Assembly (NCBI RefSeq): GCF_005870035.1
Contig: NZ_SWJG01000004.1
Location: forward strand, 254,604 to 318,603
DNA length: 64,000 bases
Source of the DNA: Spirosoma lacussanchae
GTDB lineage: Bacteria > Bacteroidota > Bacteroidia > Cytophagales > Spirosomataceae
Direction of reading: 5' to 3'
Shown here: in pieces, positions 1 to 9,310 of the stretch
Layout of the letters: every line of letters starts with the position of its first letter
How positions within the stretch are numbered: the stretch's first letter is position 1
The notes under the pieces: model-generated
Databases searched by the model: none
Told to the model about the DNA's origin: nothing
The model's input: the letters and a program-made list of their open reading frames with translations, nothing else
Position numbers and translations under genes: made by a program

Positions 1-641
1 AAGTCGGATACCGGTCGTTGCTGCTGATCTCCACGACCGGTTTCATAACGGGTATTGTCTTCACGAACCAGTCGAGACCGTCGCTGACCGAATTCGGGGC
101 CACCTCCTGGTTGCCGTCGCTGATCGCCATTGCGGTCGTGCGGGCGCTGGGTCCACTGGTTACGGCGCTGATTGCAGCTGGTAAAGTAGGATCGAGTATC
201 GGGGCCGAGCTGGGCTCCATGAACGTTACCGAGCAGATCGACGCCATGGAAGTCTCCGGAACCGACCCGTTCAAATTTCTGGTCGTTACGCGGGTGCTGG
301 CAACTTCGTTCACCATTCCGCTGCTGACGATGTACACGATCTTTGTGGCCCTGATTGGTGCGTATATAAACGTAAACCAGAACGAGCAAACCAGTTTCAC
401 CTCCTACATTCAGGAGGTATTCGGGGCCATCACCTACCTCGACATTTTCATGTCGCTGATCAAATCCATTGCGTTTGGATTCACAATCGGGATGGTGGGC
501 TGTTACAAAGGGTACCACTCGTCGAAAGGCACCGAAGGCGTGGGTAAGGCCGCCAACTCGTCGGTAGTAACCGCCATGTTTTTAGTATTCATTGAAGAGC
601 TTCTCTCGCTCCAGATCGCCAACGCGATCCGCGGCAGCTAG
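1..641 (+). CDS. MlaE-family ABC transporter permease, 5' end cut by window
   Basis: This is the inner-membrane permease of an Mla-type ABC system that moves phospholipids between the two membranes. The reading frame is already open at base 3, so the start lies outside the window; 212 residues are visible. The segment has several hydrophobic helices and the family-typical run RALGPLVTALIAAGKVGSS followed by a short GAELGSMNVTEQIDAMEV region, which in MlaE proteins forms the coupling part next to the ATPase. The C-terminus is complete. The matching ATPase begins 92 bases downstream and an MCE substrate-binding protein follows, so all three are probably one operon. Seen: frame, hydrophobic pattern, motif. 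Known: MlaE-MlaF-MlaD gene order. Inferred: lipid substrate. Confidence 0.9.
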   Translation, partial: VGYRSLLLISTTGFITGIVFTNQSRPSLTEFGATSWLPSLIAIAVVRALGPLVTALIAAGKVGSSIGAELGSMNVTEQIDAMEVSGTDPFKFLVVTRVLATSFTIPLLTMYTIFVALIGAYINVNQNEQTSFTSYIQEVFGAITYLDIFMSLIKSIAFGFTIGMVGCYKGYHSSKGTEGVGKAANSSVVTAMFLVFIEELLSLQIANAIRGS

Positions 642-733
642 TGAGCATACGCGCCAATGGGCCAACGTCTAGGCGATCGGAAGCCCTGCCGTATCTGTTG
701 CTCTGGCGTTTCTGATTTCTCTTTTACGGATTT

Positions 734-1480
734 ATGGATGAGTTAGTAATTGACATACACGGACTGAAAAAGTCGTTTGGTGATCTCCACGTGCTGCGGG
801 GCGTTGACCTGCAGGTACACCGGGGCGAAAACGTGGTGGTGCTGGGCAGATCGGGTACGGGTAAATCGGTGTTGATCAAGATCATTGTCGGACTGCTCAA
901 GCCCGATGCGGGTGAGGTGCGCGTGCTGGGCCAGGACGTAACCCTGCTACGCGGTCGCGAACTGGACGAATTCCGCCAAAAGGTAGGGTTCTCCTTCCAG
1001 AGCAGTGCCCTCTATGACAGCATGAGCATCCGCGAGAATCTGGAGTTTCCGCTGGTGCGGAATATTCGTAACCTGAGCCGGGCTGACATTAACCGCGCCG
1101 TTGAAGAAGCGCTCGATGACGTAGGACTGTCGCAGACTATTAACCAGATGCCGTCTGAACTGTCGGGGGGGCAGCGCAAACGGATCGGCATTGCCCGAAC
1201 GCTGATGCTAAAGCCCGAAATTATGTTATACGATGAACCAACCGCCGGCCTCGACCCCATTACCAGCATCGAGATCAACAATCTGATCAATGAAGTACGG
1301 CAGCGTACCGGCGCTTCGTCGATCATCATTACCCACGACCTGACCTGCGCCAAAACCACCGGCGATCGGGTGGCTATGCTGCTCGATGGCACCTTTGAAC
1401 GAGTCGGCACGTTCGACGAAGTTTTTGCCGATCCCGATGAACGCGTACAGCAGTTTTATAATTACAACTTTGTGAATTGA
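734..1480 (+). CDS. MlaF-like ABC transporter ATPase
   Basis: This is the cytoplasmic ATPase that powers the neighbouring MlaE-type permease. All nucleotide-binding elements are present over 248 residues: Walker A GRSGTGKS at 38-45, Q-loop Gln89, signature LSGGQ at 143-147, Walker B ending in Glu168, and switch His201. The GRSGTGKS form and the sequence KVGFSFQSSALYDSMS around the Q-loop are typical of MlaF rather than of general importers. It lies between the permease (ends 641) and the MCE protein (starts about 1599), which supports an Mla lipid-transport complex. The ATG at 734 comes just before the first conserved strand, so the start is well supported. Confidence 0.93.
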   Translation: MDELVIDIHGLKKSFGDLHVLRGVDLQVHRGENVVVLGRSGTGKSVLIKIIVGLLKPDAGEVRVLGQDVTLLRGRELDEFRQKVGFSFQSSALYDSMSIRENLEFPLVRNIRNLSRADINRAVEEALDDVGLSQTINQMPSELSGGQRKRIGIARTLMLKPEIMLYDEPTAGLDPITSIEINNLINEVRQRTGASSIIITHDLTCAKTTGDRVAMLLDGTFERVGTFDEVFADPDERVQQFYNYNFVN

Positions 1481-1598
1481 ACAGACGTCGCCGATTCGTG
1501 TTTGATGTTCGTGGCCTTCTCAGACAAGCCGGATGTCCCGCCCGGAAAGCGAACCCAGTCACACTCAACGTATACCACAACCACTACCAATAACACCA

Positions 1599-2609
1599 AT
1601 GCCAACTGAATCGAATAAACGTTCTGTCATTGTCGGAATTTTCGTCGCCCTCGGTATCCTGATTTTCGTTGCCGGGGTGTTCGTTCTGGGCGGCCAGCAG
1701 AAACGCTTTTCCAGCAGTATAAAAATCATCGCGGTCTTTGACGATGTTGGAGGTCTCAAAGCCGGTAACAACGTCTGGTTCTCGGGGGTCAAGATCGGCA
1801 CCGTGAAGCGCATCAGCTTCTTCGGTACCTCGCAGGTCGAGGTCGATATGAACATCGAGGAGGCCTCGCGGCAGTATATCCGGAAAGACGCCAGCGCCAC
1901 CATCAGCACCGACGGGCTGATCGGCAACAAGATTGTGCAGATCGTAGGCGGTTCTACACGATCGGAACCCGTTGAAGAGGGAGACCGGCTGAAGACGCTG
2001 GCGGCCATGAGTTCTGACAAACTGATGGAGACCCTGCAGGAAAACAACCAGAATCTGCTGAAAGTCACTAACGATGTTAAGGAACTGATTGGCAACATCA
2101 AACGGGGTAAAGGTACCGTAGGTGCGGTCCTGACCGACTCGGTGCTGGCCGACCGGTTCCGCTCAACGATGGTCAACCTGAACCAGGCATCGGCCAATGC
2201 CGTCAAGGTAACGGGAGCCGTAACCCAGTTTGCCAACAAACTCAACACCAAAGGGTCGCTAGCCAACGAGCTGGTAACCGACACCACTATTTTCCGGCGC
2301 CTGAGCCGGTCGGCCGGTCGGCTCGAAAGCGCGGCCGGTTCAGCTGACCAGACAGTGGCTAACCTGAACCAGGCCTCGCAGAAGCTGAACAATACCAACA
2401 GTCCGCTGGGGGTACTGCTGACCGATCAGGAAACCGCCAACAATCTGCGGACTACTCTGCGCAACCTGAACACGGGCTCCCAGCTGCTGAACGAAGACCT
2501 GAAAGCGGCTCAGAGCAACTTCCTGCTGCGCGGTTTTTTTAAGAAACGCGCCAAAGAAGAGGCCAAGCGCAAAGCCGACAGCACGGCCGCAGCCACGCCC
2601 CAGCCTTAA
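1599..2609 (+). CDS. MlaD-like MCE-domain lipid-binding protein
   Basis: This 336-residue protein is the substrate-binding part of the Mla system, anchored in the inner membrane and exposed to the periplasm. One N-terminal membrane helix (about residues 10-30) is followed by an MCE domain (about 38-115) with the characteristic segment VFDDVGGLKAGNNVWFSGVKIG. The rest is a long helical or coiled region rich in Asn, Leu and Thr, with a lysine-rich end. I chose the ATG at 1599 because the sequence before the membrane helix is then short and charged, as in other MlaD proteins. An in-frame ATG at 1533 would add 22 residues with no conserved look. The gene follows the ATPase and is the last of the operon; the next gene is on the other strand and ends 4 bases away. 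Confidence 0.9.
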   Translation: MPTESNKRSVIVGIFVALGILIFVAGVFVLGGQQKRFSSSIKIIAVFDDVGGLKAGNNVWFSGVKIGTVKRISFFGTSQVEVDMNIEEASRQYIRKDASATISTDGLIGNKIVQIVGGSTRSEPVEEGDRLKTLAAMSSDKLMETLQENNQNLLKVTNDVKELIGNIKRGKGTVGAVLTDSVLADRFRSTMVNLNQASANAVKVTGAVTQFANKLNTKGSLANELVTDTTIFRRLSRSAGRLESAAGSADQTVANLNQASQKLNNTNSPLGVLLTDQETANNLRTTLRNLNTGSQLLNEDLKAAQSNFLLRGFFKKRAKEEAKRKADSTAAATPQP

Positions 2610-2612
2610 GGC

Positions 2613-3524
2613 TTACCCGATTAGCTCCTGCCAGGAGATCAGCCCGATGGCCAGCACGGCCAGAGCCAATCCAATTTTATTAGCCGTTGATAGCCGCTCC
2701 TGAAAAAACAGGGCGGCTACCAGCGCGGCTACCAGAATGACCCCGATGTTGTAGAGCGGATATACCAGCGCCCCGTTACCGCCAAAGGCCGACAGCGCCA
2801 GCAGCAACGTATAAAAACTCAGAAAGTTGGGCACCCCCAGCGTAACCGCTCCAACCAGGCTCCTGGCCTGAAACGTTTCCCGGCCCTGCACCAGCCGTAC
2901 CACCAGCATAGCATAACCAGCTACGATAGCCCCCAGTACCATAGTCAGGGTAACCTGTACGGTTTTGTCGGTGGTAGGTATGTAGCGCAGGTTCATGTAG
3001 TTGATCATGGTGTTGGTGGTGCCGTAACACAGAAATACCGCCACCGGCAATAGTACCCCGGCCCCTAGCCGACGCGCTGGTGGCTGCCCCTCGACGGGCT
3101 CAGCGCTCTTTTTGTACGTACTCAGCCCGACCGCTACCAGGGCCAGCACCAGGCCTATGTAATTTAGCGCGTCGAACTGTTTGCTTCCCGTACCGAATAC
3201 AAACAGGCTGAAACAAACCGGAATGACCAGCGACAGGTTATTGGCCAGCGAGGTAGCGGTAATGCCCATACGCTGCGTACTGACGCCGGAGAGCAGGAAT
3301 GTCAGGATGAAACCGACCCCCAGCGCCAGCGCCAGCCAGGTCCAGGTCTGGCTGAAGTCGACCGAAAAAGTCTGACCCGCCGGAAGCAGGGCGTACCCGG
3401 TCAGGAAACAAACGGTATAGTTGAAAACAATGGCCTGGAAGGTGTTGATGTCATAACGTGGGAAGAGCCGAAAATTCAGCAGCAGCACCACCGAAAGCAG
3501 AATACTCAGAAACAGAAGAAGCAT
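2613..3524 (-). CDS. EamA/DMT-superfamily membrane transporter
   Basis: This is a predicted inner-membrane permease of the drug/metabolite transporter superfamily, 303 residues with about ten hydrophobic helices in two related halves. The C-terminal half carries the EamA-like run around GGNGALVYPLYNIGVILVAA and a last helix ending KIGLALAVLAIGLISW. The substrate cannot be read from sequence. The start is placed at the ATG on 3524, directly before the first membrane helix. An upstream start at 3707 would add 61 polar residues running across the promoter region of the divergent gene at 3622, which is unlikely. Confidence 0.8.
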   Translation of the reverse strand: MLLLFLSILLSVVLLLNFRLFPRYDINTFQAIVFNYTVCFLTGYALLPAGQTFSVDFSQTWTWLALALGVGFILTFLLSGVSTQRMGITATSLANNLSLVIPVCFSLFVFGTGSKQFDALNYIGLVLALVAVGLSTYKKSAEPVEGQPPARRLGAGVLLPVAVFLCYGTTNTMINYMNLRYIPTTDKTVQVTLTMVLGAIVAGYAMLVVRLVQGRETFQARSLVGAVTLGVPNFLSFYTLLLALSAFGGNGALVYPLYNIGVILVAALVAALFFQERLSTANKIGLALAVLAIGLISWQELIG

Positions 3525-3621
3525 GGGAACGCCTGCGAAGAGGTATTTTTCGGGCGAAGTTACACCGACCGACGGTTGCACGTGTATCTTTAGCGGCTCG
3601 ACCCGAAAAATGCCTTTCGTT

Positions 3622-4284
3622 ATGAATCGGTTTCTGTATGCTTCCGTTTTCGCTTTTCTGCTGCCACTAATCGCCGTTGCCCAATCCTCCTGGTCCGTCT
3701 CCCCCACGGTTGCGCCTGTGTTTACCCGTACCCAGTTCGTACAACGGGTGTTGTACCCGAACAGCGACGGGCAGCTGGTTGAGCCCGTCTATCTGAACGG
3801 GGGTTTCTGGTCAGCGGGGGTAATGGCGGGCGCGTCGGTCCATTACAGTTGGGCACCCGGCTGGTCGGTCAGTATGGGTGGCTGGTTTCGGTCGTCTACC
3901 CTGCGCCAGAACCGGCTTGCCAACGATGGCACTACGACGGTCAGACAGCGTAGTCTGCAGCTTCCGCTCCTGCTGAACGCCCGTACGTCGACCCGGCGGT
4001 TGTCGCCCTATCTGTCAGTCGGCACCCTGATCGATGTACCTATGCAGGCCCGGGTTATCGTAAACCGAACCGACGAGCCTACCCAGCGGCTACGGCTCGA
4101 TACCGAACCGGGGCCCTTTTTTCACGTGCTGGCCGGTGCCGGTGGCTATTATCAGCTCAACAGGCAGTATGCGCTCATCGTGCAGCCCCTGATTACTTAC
4201 AACCTGGGCCGCTTCGGAGGCATCCGAACCCATAACCCTTCCACTGACCTGGGCCTGCTGACCCAGCTCACCTATTCGTTCTGA
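3622..4284 (+). CDS. Secreted outer-membrane beta-barrel-like protein
   Basis: This is an uncharacterised exported protein of 220 residues. A clear signal peptide (residues 1-18, ending AVAQ) is followed by alternating polar and aromatic strands such as HYSWAPGWSVSMGGWFR and a C-terminus ending in TQLTYSF. The final Phe and the strand pattern resemble small outer-membrane barrels of the Bacteroidota (PorT/outer membrane protein beta-barrel type). The ATG at 3622 was chosen because it starts the signal peptide; ATGs at 3610 and 3523 are possible but add non-signal sequence. It is divergent from the EamA transporter and sits 39 bases upstream of a serine hydrolase on the same strand. Specific function is unknown. 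Confidence 0.7.
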   Translation: MNRFLYASVFAFLLPLIAVAQSSWSVSPTVAPVFTRTQFVQRVLYPNSDGQLVEPVYLNGGFWSAGVMAGASVHYSWAPGWSVSMGGWFRSSTLRQNRLANDGTTTVRQRSLQLPLLLNARTSTRRLSPYLSVGTLIDVPMQARVIVNRTDEPTQRLRLDTEPGPFFHVLAGAGGYYQLNRQYALIVQPLITYNLGRFGGIRTHNPSTDLGLLTQLTYSF

Positions 4285-4323
4285 TCCGCAGGCTCCAACG
4301 CTTCCTTTTTATACCCTATCCCG

Positions 4324-5406
4324 ATGAAATCATCTTTCCTGATTCTGCTGTGTCTGTCAGCGTGGGGGCCCGCTGCTGTTGCCCAAAATCAGCCGCTGCC
4401 CACTCCGTCGGCCACCGACCGCTTTGTTACCCGTCTGATGGACAAAGCAGGTATTCCGGGTCTGTCCATCGCCCTCATTCGCCACAATACGGTAGTCTAC
4501 AGCCAGGGATATGGCTTAACTAAAGCCGACTCGACCCAGCGGGTGACCCCGGCCACCGTTTTCGACGCGGCTTCGCTGAGCAAACCGGTCTTTGCCTACG
4601 CCGTGCTCCAACTGGTCGAAGCGGGTTTGCTGGACCTCGATAAGCCACTCTACGAATACCTGCCCTATGCCGACGTAGCGGCCGACGAGCGCTACAAAAA
4701 AATTACGACCCGGCTTGTACTCAGCCATGCATCAGGCCTGCCGAACTGGCGAAAAGATCGACGGTCGAACCAGCTGGCGATGCGCTACAATCCCGGCGAG
4801 CGGTTCGGCTACTCGGGCGAAGGCTTTGTTTATCTGCAAAAAGTAGTCGAGAAAATTACGGGGAAGCCAATCAACGAGCTGATGATCGAGCGGGTGTTCA
4901 AGCCCTTACAGATGACCCGGAGCAGCTACGTCTGGCAACCCGCTTTCGAGGCTGATTTCGCCTACCCTCACGACAAAGAATCCAATCCTGAGGACAAAGG
5001 TCGATTCACGCAGCCCAACATGGCGTACTCGCTCCAGACAACCGCCGACGATTATGCCCGGTTCGTGCTGGCGCTCCTGAACGCAAAAGGGCTGAAACCT
5101 GCTACGATCGAACAGATGCTCTCACACCAGCGCCAGCTGCCTAAAACGTTTTCGGGCACAGAACCGCTATCGCCGGGTTTGTTCTGGGGGCTGGGGATCG
5201 GCATTGAGAGTACCCCGTCCGGCGACTATTTCTGGCACTGGGGCGACAACGGTACGTTTCGGTGTTACGTAACCGCCGACCGCAAACGGGGCGATGGTAT
5301 TGTTTACTTCACCAACAGCTTCAACGGGCTGGACATTGCCGACGACATGGTTCAGCAGTTCATCGGCGGAGAACATCCAGCTCCTGCGTTTCTGGGTATC
5401 GATTAA
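4324..5406 (+). CDS. Serine hydrolase, class C beta-lactamase/esterase family
   Basis: This exported 360-residue protein has a signal peptide (1-20, ending AVAQ) and the beta-lactamase/transpeptidase-like fold. The nucleophile motif SxxK is Ser84-Leu-Ser-Lys87, and the family segment LSHASGLP lies at 133-140. The second motif reads Tyr163-Ser-Gly165 rather than the Tyr-x-Asn of true AmpC enzymes, and the third is replaced by HWGDNG near the C-terminus. These changes are common in esterases and peptidases of the family, so hydrolysis of an ester or D-amino-acid bond in the periplasm is more likely than antibiotic resistance. It may be co-transcribed with the outer-membrane protein that ends 39 bases upstream. 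Confidence 0.85.
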   Translation: MKSSFLILLCLSAWGPAAVAQNQPLPTPSATDRFVTRLMDKAGIPGLSIALIRHNTVVYSQGYGLTKADSTQRVTPATVFDAASLSKPVFAYAVLQLVEAGLLDLDKPLYEYLPYADVAADERYKKITTRLVLSHASGLPNWRKDRRSNQLAMRYNPGERFGYSGEGFVYLQKVVEKITGKPINELMIERVFKPLQMTRSSYVWQPAFEADFAYPHDKESNPEDKGRFTQPNMAYSLQTTADDYARFVLALLNAKGLKPATIEQMLSHQRQLPKTFSGTEPLSPGLFWGLGIGIESTPSGDYFWHWGDNGTFRCYVTADRKRGDGIVYFTNSFNGLDIADDMVQQFIGGEHPAPAFLGID

Positions 5407-5540
5407 CGACCATTCGATAGTACCCGGCGAGCGTGTTGCCAGCCGGGTGCCTGACAGCGCAGCGTCGGTAGCCGCGTTCGGTTTTCGTCTTTCTGATTCA
5501 GGTTGTCGGCTCAGGGCCTGCCTTAACTGAAAACTACTCC

Positions 5541-7718
5541 ATGAACAAACACGTTCTCATGCTGCTAGGACTGCTCATCGGGTACGCCCCGGCCTGTTCA
5601 GCGCAGCGGGTTACCATCCGGCAGACTGATCAATCGCCCCAGAGCCGGTATGCGGCAGCACAGCTGACAAAGGCCCTTAGCAGCCGGTCATACAGTGTAC
5701 AGACCGGTAAACAGCCAACCGACTTCAGCATCCGGCTGGCACCGGCTAATCCCGCACTGGGTGCCGAAGCTTATTCGCTCGACTGGCGTCAGAAACAGCT
5801 TACCATAACCGGTGGCGATGCAAGAGGGATGATTTACGGGGCCCTGTCGGTTGTCGAAGACCTGACAAACGGGATAGCCCTGCCGCAGCTTAAACCCCGC
5901 AGCGAACGGCCGCATTTGCCCCTCCGCGCCATTAAATTCGACCTTCCGTGGGATACGTACCGACATAGTTATGCGCTCGACCTGCACTACGAAACGTGCC
6001 GGGATACGCTCTACTGGCAAGCGTTTCTGGACATGATGGTGACCAACCGGTTCAACGCACTCAGCCTCTGGAATCTGCACCCCTACCCGTTCATGATCCG
6101 GCCAACTAACTTCCCGGCGGCTACCCCCTTCAGCGAGACGCAGATGGCCGACTGGCAGCGGCTCTTCAAAGCTATCTTCCGCATGGCCAGCGAACGGGCC
6201 ATCGAGACATACCTGATTCCGTTCAATATTTTCACCAGTCCCGAATTCTCTAAAGCCTACAACCCCAACCCGGCACTAAACAACCTCGACCATAAGCACT
6301 TCGTCGACGGCGACACCTCGGCCATTGTGAAGCGGTACACGCGCGAATGCGTTACGCAGGTCCTGCAGGAGTACCCCGAACTGACCGGGTTCGGGCTGAC
6401 CCTGGGCGAAGGGATGGGCGGCATGACACCCCAGCAGCGTGAAGACTGGATGAACCAGACCATCATTGAAGGCATGCGCCAGGCAGGCCGGAAAACGAAA
6501 CTGGTCCATCGGATTCCGTTCTCCAGTACTACCGGTTCGCTCGGTATAACGAGTGTCGAAACCGAAAAGCTGACCCGAAAATCCATCGAGCGCGAAGGGG
6601 CGCTGGACTTTATTGAAGGGCCAATCTGGGCCGACCTGAAATACAACTGGTCACACGCCCACTCCACGCCAACGCTGGTGAAAGTGCATGGGGGCAAACT
6701 ATACGACACCTATTTTAACCCCGTCCCATCGGCCTATAAAGTAACCTGGACTGCCCGCAACGAGGATTTTTTCTGCCTGCGCTGGGGCGTACCCGACTTT
6801 GTACGGGCGCACGTCAGGACCAACAGCCAGCCCTATGTCGGCGGGTATTTCCTGGGCTCGGAGACCTATATTCCGGCCCGCGATTACTTTACAGCCCCCG
6901 GCGGGCCGGTCAACTGGCGGTACGCGTTTGAGCGGCAATGGCTGTTTTACAAACTGTGGGGACGGCTGCTGTACAATCCGGCCACCGCCGATGCGGTGTT
7001 CCGGGCTGAGTTCGTGCGTCGGTACGGACCCAAGGCAGGTCCGTTGCTGGAGGCCTATGCGCTGGCGTCGACGACTCCGCTCCGGCTGGCTTCGGCTTTC
7101 GACTTCACCTGGGATTTCTCGCTGTACAGCGAAGGCATGATGGCACACGATGCCGACAAGAACGTCTCGTATATCTCCGTTAATCAGCAAATCACCCAAC
7201 CTACCCTCGACCCAACCTATGTGTCGGTCAGCGACTACGTGAAGACCACCAACGCGGGTGGATCGTTCGGTCCTGACAAAATGACCCCGACCCGACTGGC
7301 CCGGCTGCTGGAGCAGGACTGCCGGAAAGCGCTGCAACTGGTGAAGCCCATCCCGACTGCCGCCAGCCGATCGCTGCAGTACGAAGTGGCCGACGTGCTG
7401 GCATGGGCCAATCTGGGCTTACACCTGGCCGAGAAGCTGCGGGGCGCCGTTGCACTGCAAACCTACCGCACTACCGGCAACGAGACCAGCAAGCAGGCCG
7501 CGGTCCAACACCTGAAAGCCGCCCTTCGCTACTGGGATGAAGTAATTGCCATCACCCGTCCGCTCTACAACGACATGCCGCTGGTACACCTGAGCGAACA
7601 GAAAGGCAGCACCTGGGCCGAAAACGACAAACTCCGGTTTCACTGGGCGAAGCTACGACCCGCCGTGGCCGCCGACATTATCATTGCCGAGCAGTCCAAA
7701 CCTGTTCGGGCAGACTAA
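5541..7718 (+). CDS. Secreted glycoside-hydrolase-like protein (GH20/GH67-type N-terminal domain)
   Basis: This is a predicted periplasmic or secreted carbohydrate-active enzyme of 725 residues. It has a signal peptide (1-21, ending CSAQ), then an about 110-residue alpha/beta domain ending in GGDARGMIYGALSVVEDL, the pattern of the accessory domain found before GH20 and GH67 catalytic barrels. Next comes a large region with barrel-like strands (for example NRFNALSLWNLHPYPFMI and TGFGLTLGEGMGG), and a helical C-terminal part. The acidic residue pair of GH20 (Asp-Glu) is not clearly present, so the exact family is uncertain; uronic-acid-removing enzymes are an alternative. It is a single gene, with an EcsC-type gene converging on it 13 bases away. 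Confidence 0.65.
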   Translation: MNKHVLMLLGLLIGYAPACSAQRVTIRQTDQSPQSRYAAAQLTKALSSRSYSVQTGKQPTDFSIRLAPANPALGAEAYSLDWRQKQLTITGGDARGMIYGALSVVEDLTNGIALPQLKPRSERPHLPLRAIKFDLPWDTYRHSYALDLHYETCRDTLYWQAFLDMMVTNRFNALSLWNLHPYPFMIRPTNFPAATPFSETQMADWQRLFKAIFRMASERAIETYLIPFNIFTSPEFSKAYNPNPALNNLDHKHFVDGDTSAIVKRYTRECVTQVLQEYPELTGFGLTLGEGMGGMTPQQREDWMNQTIIEGMRQAGRKTKLVHRIPFSSTTGSLGITSVETEKLTRKSIEREGALDFIEGPIWADLKYNWSHAHSTPTLVKVHGGKLYDTYFNPVPSAYKVTWTARNEDFFCLRWGVPDFVRAHVRTNSQPYVGGYFLGSETYIPARDYFTAPGGPVNWRYAFERQWLFYKLWGRLLYNPATADAVFRAEFVRRYGPKAGPLLEAYALASTTPLRLASAFDFTWDFSLYSEGMMAHDADKNVSYISVNQQITQPTLDPTYVSVSDYVKTTNAGGSFGPDKMTPTRLARLLEQDCRKALQLVKPIPTAASRSLQYEVADVLAWANLGLHLAEKLRGAVALQTYRTTGNETSKQAAVQHLKAALRYWDEVIAITRPLYNDMPLVHLSEQKGSTWAENDKLRFHWAKLRPAVAADIIIAEQSKPVRAD

Positions 7719-7731
7719 GCCACAGGCGGGC

Positions 7732-8472
7732 TCAGCCGGCCAGCAACGTCTGGTCTTCGGTGAGCAGCCGCATCCGATAAGCGTTCATGGCCGTACGACC
7801 GAGCTGATTGACCAGTCGGTAATTGACCACTATACCGACCGCGGCCCCAATGCCGGGAACCAGCTGCGCCATTTTAGCCAGGTCGATGTAATCGCGGTAC
7901 TCCTGCTGGAAGGTCTGCCAGTCGAACTGGTTGATATCCTCCGGCAATTCACGGCTGTGTCGGGGCCAGTCGGCCAGGTGTTTGTAGACCGCCTGCCGCC
8001 GTTCCTGACTCGAGAAAGCCAGCTGAAACACATATAGCATATATACCCGTTCGCGGTAATCGCTGACCTGGTACCCGTAGAGGGCTGCGATTTCGAAAAG
8101 CATTTTCATCTTCAACGTCAGCAGCAACGGAAAGTCGGCCAGCCCGAGCAGCAGGCCACCCGCCCCCGTCACGCCCCCTTCGGCGGCACTGGCATTCCGG
8201 TAAAACCGGATTCGCCCGGCAACGGCCGCATCCCGCTCGGTCAACGTCAGCCCCTCGGCGGGTTTGCTGGTTAGAAATCCGGCACCGAAGAGAACGGCCC
8301 GGGTCATTTGTTTGATAGCGGTCGTGATGACATCGTGTACACGCTGCGGAATCATTCGGTTGATCCGGCGCTGCCACCGGGCCGATAGTTTTCCGAAGCC
8401 AGAGGGCGGGCGCTGCATCGCTAGCTGCCAGCGGGTTAGCTCAGTTCGGACGGCGGTTTCGTAGGGGGTCAT
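7732..8472 (-). CDS. EcsC-family protein
   Basis: This 246-residue protein matches the EcsC family, proteins of unclear role first named from an ABC transporter operon in Bacillus. Visible family features are the N-terminal helix region with NRMIPQRVHDVITTAIKQM, the glycine-rich stretch EGGVTGAGGLLLGLADFPLLL in the middle, and a helical tail ending in an LVPGIGAAVGIVVNYRLVNQLG segment. The glycine-rich hydrophobic parts suggest membrane association without a signal peptide. It has no obvious functional partner here: neighbours on both sides are on the other strand. Confidence 0.85.
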   Translation of the reverse strand: MTPYETAVRTELTRWQLAMQRPPSGFGKLSARWQRRINRMIPQRVHDVITTAIKQMTRAVLFGAGFLTSKPAEGLTLTERDAAVAGRIRFYRNASAAEGGVTGAGGLLLGLADFPLLLTLKMKMLFEIAALYGYQVSDYRERVYMLYVFQLAFSSQERRQAVYKHLADWPRHSRELPEDINQFDWQTFQQEYRDYIDLAKMAQLVPGIGAAVGIVVNYRLVNQLGRTAMNAYRMRLLTEDQTLLAG

Positions 8473-8581
8473 GGCAGGAAAATTCAGACTTTTTCGTATC
8501 TTAAACGAATCTTTGCCGGCTCCGGTGCGTTTTTTCTTTACATCTTTGTTATACCCAACCCTCTAACAGCCGCTTGTCCTT

Positions 8582-9310
8582 ATGAAGAGAATTGTCGTGT
8601 TGTTGTCTCTGACTGCCTTGCTGAATGTAGCCAGCACCGCCCCCAGCGCTACCCGTACAGTTGCTTCTGCCACGCCCACATCGTCTGTAAAAACGGCCGC
8701 TTCCAGCAAATCCTTCGGTCATCTTGCGGTATATGACCTGCTCAATCTGGGCCAGTCGGGCCTTCAGAAAGAGGTGTTCGAATACGCCCTGCGTGGCTGG
8801 CAGAAAATGGGAGCCTCCAGGCCAATCCTGTCTATAGTAGACCTGAGTCAGCCCTCTACCAAAAAACGGCTTTACGTCGTTGACCTGCTCAATAAAAAAC
8901 TGCTGTTCAACACCTACGTGGCCCACGGTCAGCATTCGGGCGATCTGATGGCCAGCCGTTTCTCGAACGTTAATGCCTCATTTCAGAGCAGTCTGGGTTT
9001 TTACCAGACGCTGAATACTTACATGGGTAAACATGGTCTGTCTCTTCAGCTCAAAGGGCTCGAGAAAGGCTTTAATGACCAGGTTTATAATCGCAACATC
9101 GTTCTGCACGGCGCCGATTATGCCTGCGAAGATTTTATTAAGAAAACCGGTCGGCTGGGTCGCAGCCAGGGTTGCCCGGCCGTACCCTACGCCGACTCGA
9201 AAAACATCATCCAGGCCGTCAAGGGCGGCACCTGTCTGTTCGTTTACGCCCCCAATCAGGACTACCTGAAACAGTCGGCTTACTTGTCGAATCCGTACAC
9301 GTCTTTGTAG
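8582..9310 (+). CDS. Murein L,D-transpeptidase catalytic-domain protein (YkuD_2 type)
   Basis: This exported 242-residue protein has a signal peptide (about 1-21) followed by a Thr/Ser/Ala linker and an L,D-transpeptidase-like domain. The predicted catalytic pair is His176 (in LHGADY) and Cys198 (in RSQGCPAV), the arrangement of the YkuD_2 group. Such enzymes act in the periplasm on peptidoglycan stem peptides, making 3-3 cross-links or attaching proteins. The gene's last 31 bases overlap the end of a second L,D-transpeptidase on the opposite strand. A CATCTTTG sequence at 8541-8548 is one base off the Bacteroidota -7 box and may be part of its promoter. Confidence 0.85.
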   Translation: MKRIVVLLSLTALLNVASTAPSATRTVASATPTSSVKTAASSKSFGHLAVYDLLNLGQSGLQKEVFEYALRGWQKMGASRPILSIVDLSQPSTKKRLYVVDLLNKKLLFNTYVAHGQHSGDLMASRFSNVNASFQSSLGFYQTLNTYMGKHGLSLQLKGLEKGFNDQVYNRNIVLHGADYACEDFIKKTGRLGRSQGCPAVPYADSKNIIQAVKGGTCLFVYAPNQDYLKQSAYLSNPYTSL

